A DNA stretch of 64,000 bases from Apium graveolens. Its lineage: Eukaryota; Streptophyta; Magnoliopsida; Apiales; Apiaceae. Numbering within the stretch: the first letter of the stretch is position 1; each line of letters begins with the position of its first letter. The DNA is taken from assembly GCF_009905375.1 (NCBI RefSeq), contig NC_133650.1:172626518-172690517 (forward strand), given 5' to 3'. This document shows positions 20,901 through 30,046 of the stretch, piece by piece. The notes below the pieces were generated by a model. The model had not been told where the DNA came from, made no database searches, and saw only the letters and a list, made by a program, of their open reading frames with translations. Both the position numbers and the translations under genes were made by a program.

Positions 20901-23677
20901 TCATGGATGGGTTTAGCGGATACAACCAGATCAAAATGCATAAGGATGACATTCCAAAGGTATCATTTATCACTGACTTTGGTGTTTATTGTTATCTTGT
21001 TATGGCGTTTGGTCTCAAGAATGCAGGAGCCACCTATCAAAGGTTGGTGAATAGAATTTTTAAGGATCTTATTGGTAAGACTATGGAAGTCTATGTTGAT
21101 GACATGTTAGTCAAGAGTCTAGTAAAGACTGATCATATAGCCCATTTAAGGGAAGCTTTTGAGGTCCTGAGGTACCACAAGATGATGTTGAATCCGACGA
21201 AGTGTGCTTTCGGAGTAGGATCTGGAAAATTCTTGGGATTGATGGTCTCGAACAGGGGAATTGAGGCAAATCCCGATAAAATAAAGGCGATCCTGGACAT
21301 GGAACCCCCCAAAACTGTCAAGGATGTTCAGAAGCTCACAGGAAGGGTTGCTGCGTTAGGACGATTCATCTCCAAGTCAGGAGACAAGTGCTTGTCATTT
21401 TTCAAGTCACTGAAGAACATCAAAGACTTTGTATGGAATGAGGAAAATCAGAAGGCATTTGAAGAGTTAAAGAAGTATATGGGCCAGGCCCCGTTGTTGG
21501 CCAAGCCAGTTCTGAATGAAGTTTTATTTTTGTACTTGGCTGTTTCAGAGAGCGCCTTGAGCGCCGTGTTGGTTAAGGAGGAACTGAAAGTCCAGAAACC
21601 CGTATACTATGTCAGCAAAATTTTGCATGGTGCTGAGTTGAATTATTCAGCCATTGAGAAATTCGCTTTAGCCTTGGTAATGGCTTCAAGAAAGCTGCGT
21701 CCTTATTTTCAAGCTCACCAAATTGAAGTGCTAACAAATCAGCCACTGAGAAATATCATTCACAGTCCCAAGGCAAGTGGGAGACTGATTAAGTGGGCAA
21801 TAGAGTTGGGAGAGTTCGATCTCAAGTATAAGCCACGTACGGCCATAAAAGCCCAGGCACTAGCTGACTTCCTGGTGGAATGTACCATACCCAACCAAGA
21901 AGTCGGGGGGCAGGAAGATACCATACCTCAAGACAAGGGAGTCGACAATGGGGACAAGGAGAAAGAATATTGGGTTCTCTATTTTGATGGAGCATCAAAA
22001 ACAAATTCCAGTGGAGCAGGGTTGGTTTTCCAAAGCCCTGATGGATTCTTAATTGAGTATGCCATGAAGCTAGACTTCCCAACAACAAACAATGAGGCAG
22101 AGTATGAAGCCCTGATTGCTGGCCTTGGTCTAGCTGGGACACTTAGAGTCAAAAACTTAAAGGTCCGTGGAGACTCGAAGCTGATCATATCCCAGGTAAA
22201 GGGAGAATTTGAGGCAAGGGATGATACGATGGCTAAGTATGTTCGCCTAGTAAGGGCTGTGATGACCCAATTTAATGAATGCCATGTTGAACACATTCCA
22301 AGGGAAGAAAATGCTAAAGCAGATGCGCTATCAAAGTTTGCTTCATCTGAGATTGAAGAAAGTTCAGGAAGTGTGTACTTCCGTGTTTTGAAGACACGAA
22401 GCATAGATGTTAAGCTTGTGGCTCCCGTAGGCTTGGGGACGTCATGGATTGATCCCATCAAGGCTCACATTCAGACCGGTTGGTTGCCAAGCGATGCAAT
22501 TGAGGCACGGAAGTTAACTGTTCGAGCACTAAGGTACTCTTTGATAGATGGGATTCTATATAAAAGATCTTTTGTGGTTCCTTACCTGAGGTGTCTCAGG
22601 CCCGATGAGGCACGCTTGGCTCTTGAAGAAGTGCATGAAGGTATTTGTGTACAACACCTGGGGGGCAGGGCCTTGGCTCATAAAATAACCCGTTTAGGCT
22701 TCTATTGGCCAGAAATGATGGCTGATGCCAAAGAATATGTGAAGAAGTGTGATCGCTGTCAGAAGCATGCACCAGTTGTTAGACAACCCCCCGAGATGCT
22801 GACCTCTATCAACTCGCCTATTCCCTTTGCCATGCGGGGGATGGATATTCTAGGGCCTTTCCCTATGGCCACGGCACAAAGGAAATTTCTGATTGTAGCC
22901 ATTGATTATTTCACCAAGTGGATTGAAGCCAAACCCTTGGCCAAAATCACAACTAAGCAGGTTGCACAATTCCTGTGGGAAAACATTATGTGCCGATATG
23001 GAATTCCCCGTATCCTCGTCACTGACAATGGAACACAATTCAACAATGAGGAATTCAAGAAGTATTGTGAAGAAAATGAAATTGAGTTACGATTCACCTC
23101 TGTGGCTCACCCGCAAGCCAATGGGCAAGCAGAGGTAGCAAATCGGATAATCCTGGATGGACTAAAAAAGAGGATCGAGAAGTCAAGAAATAATTGGGTG
23201 GATGAGATACTTCCAATATTATGGGCCTATAGGACTACCTGTAGAGTCACGACAGGAGCAACTCCTTTCATGATGGCATATGGGGCGGAAGCAGTAGTTC
23301 CCGTGGAGATATCGCATTCCTCTCCAAGGATTCAGGCCTTCGATGAGAAAGAAAATGAGGAAGGGCAGAGGTTAGCCCTGGATCTAATTGATGAAGTGCG
23401 AGATGAGGCACATGCAAAGATAGTAGAATATCAGAAAAAGGCTTCATTCTATTACAACCTAAGGGTTAAAGAGATGTTTTTTAAACAAGGAGATCTAGTC
23501 TTGAGAAAAATAGAGGCTTCTGGTGTTGGACAGAAAGGAAAGCTTGCCCCAAATTGGGAAGGGCCGTACAGAGTCAAGAGCGTTCAGGGTAGAGGAACCT
23601 ACAAGCTGGAAACTATGGAAGGTTTTGAAGTCCCGAGGACCTGGCACGCACAAAACCTGAAGGTTTACTATGTGTAA
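17972..23677 (+). CDS. Tat gag-pol polyprotein, 1901 aa, intact frame
   Basis: The first ATG after the PBS (ACCATGGCG, good context) opens a frame uninterrupted to 23677. Order: gag capsid about 260-430; a zinc-knuckle-like site near 510 (YYRFHKDVGHDTDEC, where the usual first Cys is Tyr); protease VDNGASVDIL near 669; RT 880-1110 with YVDDM near 1040; RNase H about 1180-1310; a second, archaeal-type RNase H from about 1333 (YFDGASKTNSSGAG); integrase zinc region 1556-1600, with catalytic Asp near 1624 and in VTDNGTQFNN near 1683 and Glu in NGQAEV near 1717; a C-terminal basic domain near 1855. All catalytic motifs look intact. The only oddity is the missing Cys of the zinc knuckle. Confidence 0.95.
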   Translation: MARTRRTIEALEEGTPLEATQVISSTVEVPPHSTYASTQGEAQTGATHPQPQGTTPPTIQGTNPQVQQIHIPVNSRPVEYEYSTIVTTNPPYGMPLYPEVGGSGYAGRSEARGRSPPYIRGLDPIPEDREFSGPYTERDSESSDDEVAPRRRRPGKEPMADGRQRPQSTPGANPQEVQEKIRAHEAEIRRLRRDLEAHQATRTHIPPRGRNPPPIIDLDGPVRRRAAVPRTDPSNLLPLGDPDDPTPPFTEEIMNAHISRKFKMPTIKAYDGTGDPANHVRTFSNALLLQPVNDAIKCRAFPQTLSGMAQRWYSRLPPNSIGSFRELSQAFIKKFISGRVHEKSSASLMSLVQGAKESLRDYLNRFTKEALKVPDLDDKVAMIALQQGTRDEFFKMSLAKRPPESMLQLQERAGKYIKVEESMRKTVVSNEPTGGKKRKTDLEYIAKDKYPRTEQNPDSTPKKGGPGQKFTEYAKLNAPRSQILMEIEKDRDIRWPKPLKADPAKLDKGKYYRFHKDVGHDTDECRQLKDEIEFLIRKGRLNKYTGDGGDRNNNGRKNFEDRRRDQDDQGRNPQPRGPVINTIYGGPRPRGPVINTIFGGPTAAGLSKNSRKAYTREVMHIVGEAPKRARTEVTLAFDDSDLEGVKFPHDDPLVITPIIGNSPVKRVLVDNGASVDILLHDTFLRMGYNDSQLTPTDMPIYGFAGVECPVEGIIKLPTTIGTEPRQAMQMLDFVVVKASSTYNAIMGRTGIHAFKAVPSSYHSVMKFPTRNGIGEERGDQKMARSCYVASLRADGVGGQVLPIEDMDVRENDENRGRPAEELVSVPLYPENPERTTFIGATLEEPLKGKLVKFLQENSDVFAWSAADMPGIDPELITHKLNVDPSRKTVKQKKRNFAPERQEAIKQEVEKLLEAGFIEEIQFPEWLANPVMVKKANGKWRMCIDFTDLNDACPKDCFPLPRIDTLIDATAGHEMLSFMDGFSGYNQIKMHKDDIPKVSFITDFGVYCYLVMAFGLKNAGATYQRLVNRIFKDLIGKTMEVYVDDMLVKSLVKTDHIAHLREAFEVLRYHKMMLNPTKCAFGVGSGKFLGLMVSNRGIEANPDKIKAILDMEPPKTVKDVQKLTGRVAALGRFISKSGDKCLSFFKSLKNIKDFVWNEENQKAFEELKKYMGQAPLLAKPVLNEVLFLYLAVSESALSAVLVKEELKVQKPVYYVSKILHGAELNYSAIEKFALALVMASRKLRPYFQAHQIEVLTNQPLRNIIHSPKASGRLIKWAIELGEFDLKYKPRTAIKAQALADFLVECTIPNQEVGGQEDTIPQDKGVDNGDKEKEYWVLYFDGASKTNSSGAGLVFQSPDGFLIEYAMKLDFPTTNNEAEYEALIAGLGLAGTLRVKNLKVRGDSKLIISQVKGEFEARDDTMAKYVRLVRAVMTQFNECHVEHIPREENAKADALSKFASSEIEESSGSVYFRVLKTRSIDVKLVAPVGLGTSWIDPIKAHIQTGWLPSDAIEARKLTVRALRYSLIDGILYKRSFVVPYLRCLRPDEARLALEEVHEGICVQHLGGRALAHKITRLGFYWPEMMADAKEYVKKCDRCQKHAPVVRQPPEMLTSINSPIPFAMRGMDILGPFPMATAQRKFLIVAIDYFTKWIEAKPLAKITTKQVAQFLWENIMCRYGIPRILVTDNGTQFNNEEFKKYCEENEIELRFTSVAHPQANGQAEVANRIILDGLKKRIEKSRNNWVDEILPILWAYRTTCRVTTGATPFMMAYGAEAVVPVEISHSSPRIQAFDEKENEEGQRLALDLIDEVRDEAHAKIVEYQKKASFYYNLRVKEMFFKQGDLVLRKIEASGVGQKGKLAPNWEGPYRVKSVQGRGTYKLETMEGFEVPRTWHAQNLKVYYV

Positions 23678-24010
23678 GATAGGAGAAGTATGATTCTCAC
23701 TTGTCATTGACAAGTAGGTTTAAAAGCACCTTGAAGCTTTGCTTGCATAGGATTTTATATTCCAGTAGAATTTACATTGTCTAGTTATTGTTGATTAGGG
23801 TCGAACCCATGCTATGTAAGGTTTTGGAAAACCAGACTTCATATTAAAGAGTTTGAAATTATTTCTATCTAAGGATGTTTAAGGTTCAAATGCATATTAA
23901 GATTGTAAAGATAAAACAGAAAAAGGCAAGAAAAGCAACGTATAAAACATAACCCCGAAGGGTAACAAGTTCTGATACAAATAAAGTTCAAAAAGAAGAT
24001 ATACAAAAAG
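23678..24010 (+). other. Gap between Tat pol and the antisense gene
   Basis: 333 bp with no gene. It holds the 3' ends of two converging transcripts, the sense gag-pol and the antisense gene. AATAAAGTT near 23981 (+ strand) could serve as a poly(A) signal. Confidence 0.6.
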
Positions 24011-25952
24011 CTAGGCCTTGGAAGGATGAGATTCCTCAGAACCACTATCCGAAGTCTCTTCGGAAGTTTCAGTCGTTTCTTCGGACGTCTCGGTCGTCCC
24101 CTCCGAAGTCCCTGTAGAAGTTCCCTCGGCAGAAGATGATGGCTGTTGAGGCGCTGCTTTGGGAGATTCTTCCACCCTGGCCTTCTTAGCAACAGGCTCG
24201 AATTCCTCCTCGGGGGAATCTTCCTCCTCTCCATCCTTGATCATACCAGCAAGCTTTTCAGTAACACCTCCAAGCTCTGGAACCCGCACTGGGCAAGGAA
24301 AGGGCAACTGCTCAAGGACCTCGGGAAACTCATCCTGGATGGCCTCCACAGCAGCGTCCCAGCCTTCCTTATAGCTAACAGGATGAAGAAGGGCGTCATG
24401 CTCCGCCATCAAGTCTTTGAATTCTTGAGTGTCCATCCAGCCATCAAAGGCTTTTTCCTTCTGCGCCTTCAAGATGACATTTTCAGCCCGGGCCGTCTCC
24501 AGGTCAGAAGTGGAAGAGGCCAATTGAGCTTCAAGGGCCTCAATTTTTTGATTGGCCTCCTCCAACTTCTTGTTGGCATCTTCCAGGCCAACCTTCCAAG
24601 CCTTGGCTTGGTGAATAGCCCCTTGAAAATGGGCGTTAGCCTGCAGGAGAAAACAGCAAAGGTTTAGAAAAGAAAGAAAAGAGAATTGTAAAAAGCATAA
24701 GTAAAGTACATACCGTCGCCAGAGCTTGGGCTCCAAACAGCTCATTCCCCTCCAAGTCCTGTTGAAGGACAAAATCTTGATAATCCACCGGGAAATGGAA
24801 TGCTTAGACCATTCCTTGGACAGGGCCGTGCTACCCACAATTGAGTCCTTGCCCCGGATCCCCCAAGCAGGTTGAAAGTAGGCACCTGGCCTCTGCTTGG
24901 TGCGTAGAACTTGGCTGGGGCCTTCCTCATCTGGCTCTGTCGCCTGAAGAAGGAACTCCGGGAAGCGGTCACCCAGTCGAGGGTCCTTAAAGATCTTCCC
25001 GGCCCTCTTCATCCTGGTTGTCTCCAGGTCCTTCGGCTTGGTAGCCTCCTCAATCTTCTCAGCCACTACAAGAAACAAAGTCAGTTGAAAATCAATGAAA
25101 TAAAAGTGCAGGAAATAAAGGAGATAAGAAAGGGAACTTACTTTTCTTATTAACGGGCGAAAGGCCGCGTTCTACCAGGACGGTCTCCCGGATAAGGTCC
25201 CAACAATGGGAAGTGCCGTTGTCTTGCGTAAGGAGGTTGAAACCTCTAGCTTCCTCCTCAGACAAAGTTATGTCATTCGGGCTCCCGTCTACGGCCAGCC
25301 CAAAGGATGATCGAAACAGGGAGCCCCAATCTCCACCTTCCCAAATAACAAACAAAAAATCTTTCTTCCACCCCAAGTTGTTGTCAGGGATGGACTTCCC
25401 ATTTACGATATGGGGGATAGTGGGGCGCTGGTTGATAGAAACCCAACCCGGACTTTTATCAGGGCTGTTTTTAAACTGAAAAATCTTCCTGAAGACAGCA
25501 ACAGATGTGGGGACGTTGTGCTTGGCGCATTGCGACAGATAACACAGAATCAACCTCCAGGAATTAGGGGGAAGTTGGCAAGGGCTGATGCCCACATCAG
25601 CCAGTAGCAAAGGAATGAATGGATGAAAAGGGAGTCTAATACCTGCCCTCAGAGTATCCCTATAGACGCATAGCGCGTCCTTCTTCCACTGACAGGCCCT
25701 GTCGGCCGGACCCGCAAGAACCAGCTTAAAAGGCTCCTTGATTTTGAAGCAGCTGCTCAACTTTTCCAGCTCCTTGGGATCCCTTAAAGCACTGATATGA
25801 TCGTGCGCGTCCAGATGCGCATCAGACGGATACTCGTCCCCTCGAGTGTTGATCATGTCGATTAAGGAAGTATACCTCGATCGAATAGGAAAATCATTGG
25901 ACTTTCTAGCCACGTTCATCTTGGCCAAACGAGTCATTCTTTTGTCAGCCAT
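24011..25952 (-). pseudogene. Antisense gene of the Tat element (PF04195-like), three coding exons
   Basis: Lies opposite to gag-pol. ATG at 25952 (MADKRMTRLAKMN) directly follows an acceptor TTTTTTTCAG. Coding exons: 25952-25142, 25065-24714, 24640-24011, with introns of 76 and 73 bp that have GTAAG/TTGTAG and GTATG/TGCAG ends. The first exon resembles the Putative gypsy type transposon family (PF04195): FHPFIPLLLADVGISPCQL, PNSWRLILCYL. The last exon is coiled-coil (KKLEEANQKIEALEAQL), then acidic and Ser/Thr/Glu-rich, ending SHPSKA. Summed exon length (1793) is one base short of a multiple of three, and exon 2 needs a frame change near 24800, so this copy is probably broken. Extra ORFs of this sort are known in Tat elements; the role is unknown. 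Confidence 0.75.
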
Positions 25953-26041
25953 CTGAAAAAAAGTATGAGGCACGTAAATAGGCTATCTTAAAATGGCACA
26001 CAATGGAAAAATAATGAAAAGCAAAGGGAAGGAATCTTACC
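25953..26041 (-). other. Leader intron of the antisense gene
   Basis: On the - strand CTTCAG|GTAAGA at 26041 and TTTTTTTCAG ending at 25953, immediately before the ATG. The 89-bp length fits a plant intron. The upstream noncoding exon would run from about 26140 to 26042 and is pyrimidine-rich (TTTCTTCTTCATCTTCC-like). Inferred from splice consensus. Confidence 0.6.
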
Positions 26042-26169
26042 TGAAGAAGCGCTCCTGAAAAAAGGCTTTGAGCTCCGACTTGCTGTTATTCCTCTGAGAA
26101 TCTTAGCAGGAAGATGAAGAAGAAAACTAAGAAATGAGAAAGTGAGGAGTAATAGCCTTTCCTCATTCC

Positions 26170-26179
26170 TTTATATAAG
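26170..26179 (-). promoter_or_regulatory. TATA box of the antisense gene
   Basis: Read on the - strand it is TTATATAAAGG, about 130 bp upstream of the first splice donor and 220 bp upstream of the ATG. A pyrimidine-rich leader follows at the right distance. Confidence 0.55.
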
Positions 26180-26214
26180 AGGAAAAGGAAGTTGAAGGGA
26201 CGAAAAGCCCATTG

Positions 26215-26475
26215 AGGACAAAAGCCCATAAGAAAAAGCCCAGAAAAAAGAATATTCCAGAATATTCCAAGGAATTCTAGAGCATTCTTAACAGGGTGTA
26301 TTAAGCCCAGATCAATAAAAGAGGCCCAATAAGATTTGAAAAGGCCCAATAAAAGAGGCCCAATAAGATTTGAAAAGGCCCAATAAAAGAGGCCCAATAA
26401 GATTTGGAAAAGCCCAATAATAGAGGCTCAGAAAAATTTAATAAGGCCCAACAAAAAAGGCTAGGCCCAAATCCA
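26215..26475 (-). promoter_or_regulatory. Array of TGGGCC/T motifs upstream of the antisense TATA box
   Basis: Around ten copies of (G)GCCCA on the + strand, i.e. TGGGC(C/T) on the - strand, many inside a repeated GGCCCAATAA unit (26320-26460). TGGGCC/T are plant site II elements bound by TCP factors, and ATTGG on the same strand is a CCAAT-box core. The placement just upstream of a TATA box suggests a promoter. The array also arises from tandem duplication of a roughly 35-bp unit. Confidence 0.5.
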
Positions 26476-26533
26476 ATTAGGATTTGGAAAATACAATACC
26501 CTAAATTAAAGCTAAATAAAGAAGGCTAGTGGA

Positions 26534-26780
26534 AGACCAGGAATCCAGGTCGAAATCCAGGTCGTGAATCCTGCCCGAAATCTTTCGAGCAGACCCCGAA
26601 AATAGCGGGTAAAAAAGACCAGAATCCAGGTCGAAATCCAGGTCGTGAATCCTGCCCGAAATCTTTCGAGCAGACACCCGAAAATAGCGGGTAAAAAAGA
26701 CCAGAATCCAGGTCGAATTCCAGGTCGTGAATCCTGCCCGAAACCTTTCGAGCAGACACCCGAAAATAGCTGGAATAAAG
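26534..26780. repeat. Tandem repeat, about 82 bp x 3
   Basis: Units begin AGACCAG(G)AATCCAGGTCG at 26534, 26616 and 26699, each ending near ATAGCGGGT or ATAGCTGG. The period of 82-83 is not a multiple of three, so the open frames seen in all three - strand frames here are an effect of the repeat. Confidence 0.9.
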
Positions 26781-26799
26781 GAGCTGAATTGAGGTCGAA

Positions 26800-27280
26800 G
26801 TTTCGACCAGGAATGAGGTCGAATAAAACCAAGCATCTTTCAAAAATAGGGATTAAAAACCCAGGTCGAAGTTCGACTAGGATCCTGGTCGAATTCCAGG
26901 TCGTGGATCCTAGTCGAAATCCTTCGACCAGAAAGCAAGAAAACCAAAGAATTTTCGAACAGGATTCAGGTCGAAATGTCGACTAGAATCCTAGTCGAAA
27001 TCCTAGTCGATAGGCTTATAAAAAAAAAAAAAAAAAAAAAAGAAAAAGAAAAAGGGGGTTGAATTTTCGACCTCGATCCAGGTCGAATTTTCGACTAGGA
27101 TCCTGGTCGAATTCCAGGTCCTAGATCCAGGTCGAAATTTCGACTAGGATCCTGGTCGAATTCCAGGTCGTGGATCCTAGTCGAATTCCTTCGACCAGGA
27201 TGACAAGGCTGGCCCCATTTTTCGACTAGGATCCTGGTCGAAATTTCGACCTGGATCCTGGTCGAAAAAAGGGCTGGAAA
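26800..27280. repeat. GTCGAA/TTCGAC repeat region with imperfect palindromes
   Basis: Many degenerate copies of GGATCCTGGTCGAATTCCAGG and its complement, with TTCGAC and GTCGAA every 10-30 bp. A run of about 22 A residues with some G lies at 27019-27056. The inverted order allows hairpins in RNA of either strand. No coding region. Confidence 0.85.
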
Positions 27281-27284
27281 TTTG

Positions 27285-27545
27285 AAAATTCCAGAAAATA
27301 AGGAAAAATCCCAGAAAATAAGGAAAAATCCCAGAAAATTCCAGAAAATTCCAGAAAATAAGGAAAAATCCCAGAAAATTCCAGAAAATTAGGGAAAATT
27401 CCAGAAAATAAGGAAAAATCCCAGAAAATTCCAGAAAATTAGGGAAAAATCCCATAAAATTAGGGAAAATCCCAGAAAATTAGGGGAAAAATTCCAGAAA
27501 ATAAGGGAAAAATCCCGGAAATAAGGGAAAAATTCCTGGAAATTA
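27285..27545. repeat. About 20-bp AAAATTCCAG/AAATAAGGAAAAATC tandem repeats
   Basis: Imperfect units built on CCAGAAAATAAGGAAAAATC repeated more than ten times. Reading frames across it give only low-complexity Phe/Leu-rich peptides. Confidence 0.9.
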
Positions 27546-27673
27546 AGATAATTCTGAATAAAAGGAAAAATTCGTTGTAAATGTGTAGGTCGCTCCACAC
27601 TTTACGGAAAAACGAAACCCTGTAAGGGAACAAATAGACTTAACTTCTGCGAAACCTAATCAATGTTTCCCAA

Positions 27674-27688
27674 AAGTTGGGGGGCAAA
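27674..27688 (+). other. Tat polypurine tract
   Basis: AAAGTTGGGGGGCAAA immediately precedes the 3' LTR and would prime plus-strand DNA synthesis. Confidence 0.8.
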
Positions 27689-28258
27689 TGATAGGGATAA
27701 ATAAATTATGTTTGTATAATTAAATACTGCATTAATTGTACAAACTGTGGGCTGCCAGGCCCAATAAAAAGATATATGATACTCAGACCAGAAAGGTTAA
27801 GCCTGATGGACCGGATCAGGCCTGATGGAATAAAAAAGGCCCAAAAGCCCTGATTATTAATTAATTTCGTAATTAATTAATAAGGGACAAATCAGATGTT
27901 GAAAAGAGTCCCGATAAGGATATAAATCCTTAGAGATTAGCCTCAAGGGGACCTAAAAGGATAAGGAATCAGTTTCCTACTATCTAGGACTCCAAAGTCC
28001 ATTCTAATTATGAGACTTGCCCACCAAGTCTCCTATACCAAGTCCAATTCAAGGACTCCCAACATCTATATAAGGGGTCTCACCCCCACCAATCAGAACT
28101 ACGTTTTTTGGCTTGATTCTCTAATTCACAGAGATACGTAGGCATCTCGTAAAGGCAGATTGAGTCACGAAACACGAGAGCAGCCATTAAAGGCCTTGAG
28201 CTCCCGAATCTTAGTATTAAATACAACAAGTAATAACCTTGGTTTTTTATCCATAACA
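27689..28258 (+). repeat. Tat 3' LTR (570 bp)
   Basis: Same length as the 5' LTR. Ten substitutions and no gaps were counted by eye. Confidence 0.95.
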
Positions 28259-28673
28259 AGAATAATGTCACCAGAAATTGGTCTTCTATGATGCTTGATA
28301 TTATCAAAAGAAGAACCATGACCAAAGATGATAACTACAATGGTGATTATGTTCCTATGTACAGAACTTATACTGGTCAAGAAATGAAGATGCAGAAGGG
28401 AGCTGCAGTTCTAAAAGTTTTTCTCAACAATCCTCAGTTATCCTTCATCCCTCTCATGAAGATGTTAGTTTGAGCTTTATACTGATTGGTGATCTTGAAA
28501 TAAATAAAAGTTCAATTTCTAAACTGAGATCAGCCATCTATCAGCTTGAAGAAGATACTGAAGAGAAGAGAGAGTTGAAGAAAAAGCTTGTTAAAGTCCT
28601 ACAAGACAAGGAGGAAGAAAGGTTGAACAACTTTCGGGAAACAACTGTCAATTATCTTAGGATACTGAATTAA
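28259..28673 (+). pseudogene. Tail of a copia third ORF (second family)
   Basis: Two readable blocks: about 28261-28473 (YNGDYVPMYRTYTGQEMKM, stop at 28471) and 28470-28673 (ISKLRSAIYQLEEDTEEK). The second block resembles the C-terminus of the Copia-2 third ORF (INDLRAAIFQTGEDTAE), so this is the 3' end of a related third ORF. It abuts the Tat 3' LTR on its left with no target duplication. Its downstream LTR differs from Copia-1, so it is probably not the missing half of Copia-1. Confidence 0.6.
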
Positions 28674-28750
28674 GCTTTACTCCTTGTACATTTTGTAATT
28701 GGTTTTGGCAACATTGAGAATGGAATTTGTTCTTCATCACATAAAGCATA

Positions 28751-28764
28751 AATTGGGGGAGATT
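28751..28764 (+). other. Polypurine tract of the copia tail
   Basis: AATTGGGGGAGATT, the usual copia PPT form, just upstream of the tail LTR. Confidence 0.65.
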
Positions 28765-28770
28765 ATTACA

Positions 28771-29177
28771 TGCTGATTCTCAATGATCAGAAGAAGCTCA
28801 GTATCTGGATGCATTTTAGATGTCATCAGTATTTGGTGTGTCATCAGAATTTGACACATCATCAGTATTTTCATGTCATCAGTATTTGGAGGCGGTCAGC
28901 TATGAAGATTGATTTTATGCCTTAATTGGAGGGATGAATATCTATTACGTTCTGAGTTATAGGACTTTATATGTTCAGTTAAAGATATGTATCATTATAT
29001 GTTTATAATTGATAATACATATCTTAGATTGATTTGTAGCAGCTGTGTAATACATAAACACAGTTTAGGTCAGCACATAGTGTGTGTCTCGATCATTGTA
29101 CGACCTAGAAGCTCTCACGAACATCAGTATTTCTTGAGAGAGTTTGCAACAGTTTTTATTAGAAATATAAAGAACTG
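28771..29177 (+). repeat. 3' LTR of the copia tail, part 1
   Basis: Starts about TGCTGATTCTC (exact start uncertain by a few bases). It has five CATCAGTATTTG-like repeats at 28815-28895 and a ATACATAAACACAG segment matching the TATA region of the Copia-1 LTR only loosely. It is interrupted at 29177 by Copia-2 and resumes at 40848. Confidence 0.65.
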
Positions 29178-29796
29178 TGTTAGGTCACACACACTGTAGA
29201 AGGGGGTTGAATACAGTGTTTACTACAATCAAATCGAATATAAGAACTCAAGTAACAGAACACAAATTTTATTCAACATAATAAACTCTGTTACGAAGAA
29301 CTGTTCTCTCTCAGTGATGAACAAATTATCACGAAAGCTGTTAGGGTTACAAACAATAATAACTTTGATAATGATAACACATATAGTGTAAACTCTATGT
29401 CTATATTTATATACTACACAGTTACAAAATAATGTTCTAATTGATATGGAATATAATTCTGCTTCCTAAAATATATCAACTAGTTATCTTTTCTTCCAAG
29501 TATTCTATTCTTCATAAAATTCCTTCTTCATGCATATTTCTTCTTGTATTTATCTTGATCTTTTTTCCTTTCAATCAGCCGCCTGCCTTATCTAAAACTC
29601 TCCTTAAGTCCTGATATTATCTCCTAATAAATATCTTTTGATATCTTAAGTTCTGATAACTTAAGTTCTGATATCTTAAGTCCTGACTTCAGTATAAGTA
29701 CTGATTTCCAGTTAAGTACTGATTTGTCCTGTTAAGTAAGATCTAAAAACTTAAACACAAATCATATTAGCCATGACATCACAAATATATCTAACA
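29178..29796 (-). repeat. Copia-2 3' LTR (619 bp)
   Basis: On the - strand runs TGTTAGATATATTTGTG ... GTGTGACCTAACA. Repeated CAGAACTTAAGATAT units lie near 29640-29700. A TATA box (rc of TTTATATA) lies near 29407. Confidence 0.93.
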
Positions 29797-29808
29797 ATCT
29801 CCCTCAAC
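29797..29808 (-). other. Copia-2 polypurine tract
   Basis: On the - strand GTTGAGGGAGAT directly precedes the 3' LTR. The region 29809-30046 between it and the third ORF shows no gene. Confidence 0.8.
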
Positions 29809-30046
29809 TTGTAAATTAGCATAATATACAAGTTCAACAAATATTTGATGATGTCAAAACATTAAGTACAAATGCATGAGAATTTGACTAGATAACTACA
29901 ACTTACAGTCCTTATAGCTTTACTATCCTCAAGGTCTGATAACAGCTTCAGTCTGTATACACTTCAGAATTTAAGCAGTTGTAGATCTTTGACTTGGCTT
30001 CAATTTCCGATCTCTTTGATATCAGGAGTTATTCTGAGATAGTTCT

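Larger units (their letters stand above)
17368..28258 (+). mobile_element. Tat-lineage Ty3/gypsy element, nearly intact (10.9 kb)
   Basis: Two 570-bp LTRs, a PBS, one open gag-pol, an antisense gene, a repeat-rich 3' region and a PPT are all present. Two RNase H domains (a normal one and a second archaeal-type one after it) mark the Tat group. A hand count finds 10 differences in 570 bp between the LTRs (about 1.8%), so it is a young copy, under about one million years if a commonly used plant LTR rate is assumed. The five bases flanking the element differ (GAAAC left, AGAAT right), so there is no target duplication. Confidence 0.92.

Noticed and set aside
24146..24667. + strand ORF of 173 codons within the antisense gene
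   Set aside because: Shadow of the antisense exon; no recognisable domain, and it ignores the splice structure.
26534..26780. Regular repeat spacing that resembles a CRISPR array
   Set aside because: The repeats are directly adjacent with no unique spacers, and the context is a plant retrotransposon.
26501..26843. Overlapping open frames of about 105-111 codons in all three - strand frames
   Set aside because: They come from an 82-83 bp tandem repeat without stops; the period shifts frame each unit, and the peptides are repeats of one another.
27177..27598. Phe/Leu-rich ORFs that look like membrane proteins
   Set aside because: Translations of the 20-bp AAAATTCC/AAGG repeat; low complexity only.
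28259..29177. Missing 3' end of Copia-1
   Set aside because: Its LTR differs strongly from the Copia-1 5' LTR, and no target duplication links the two sides.
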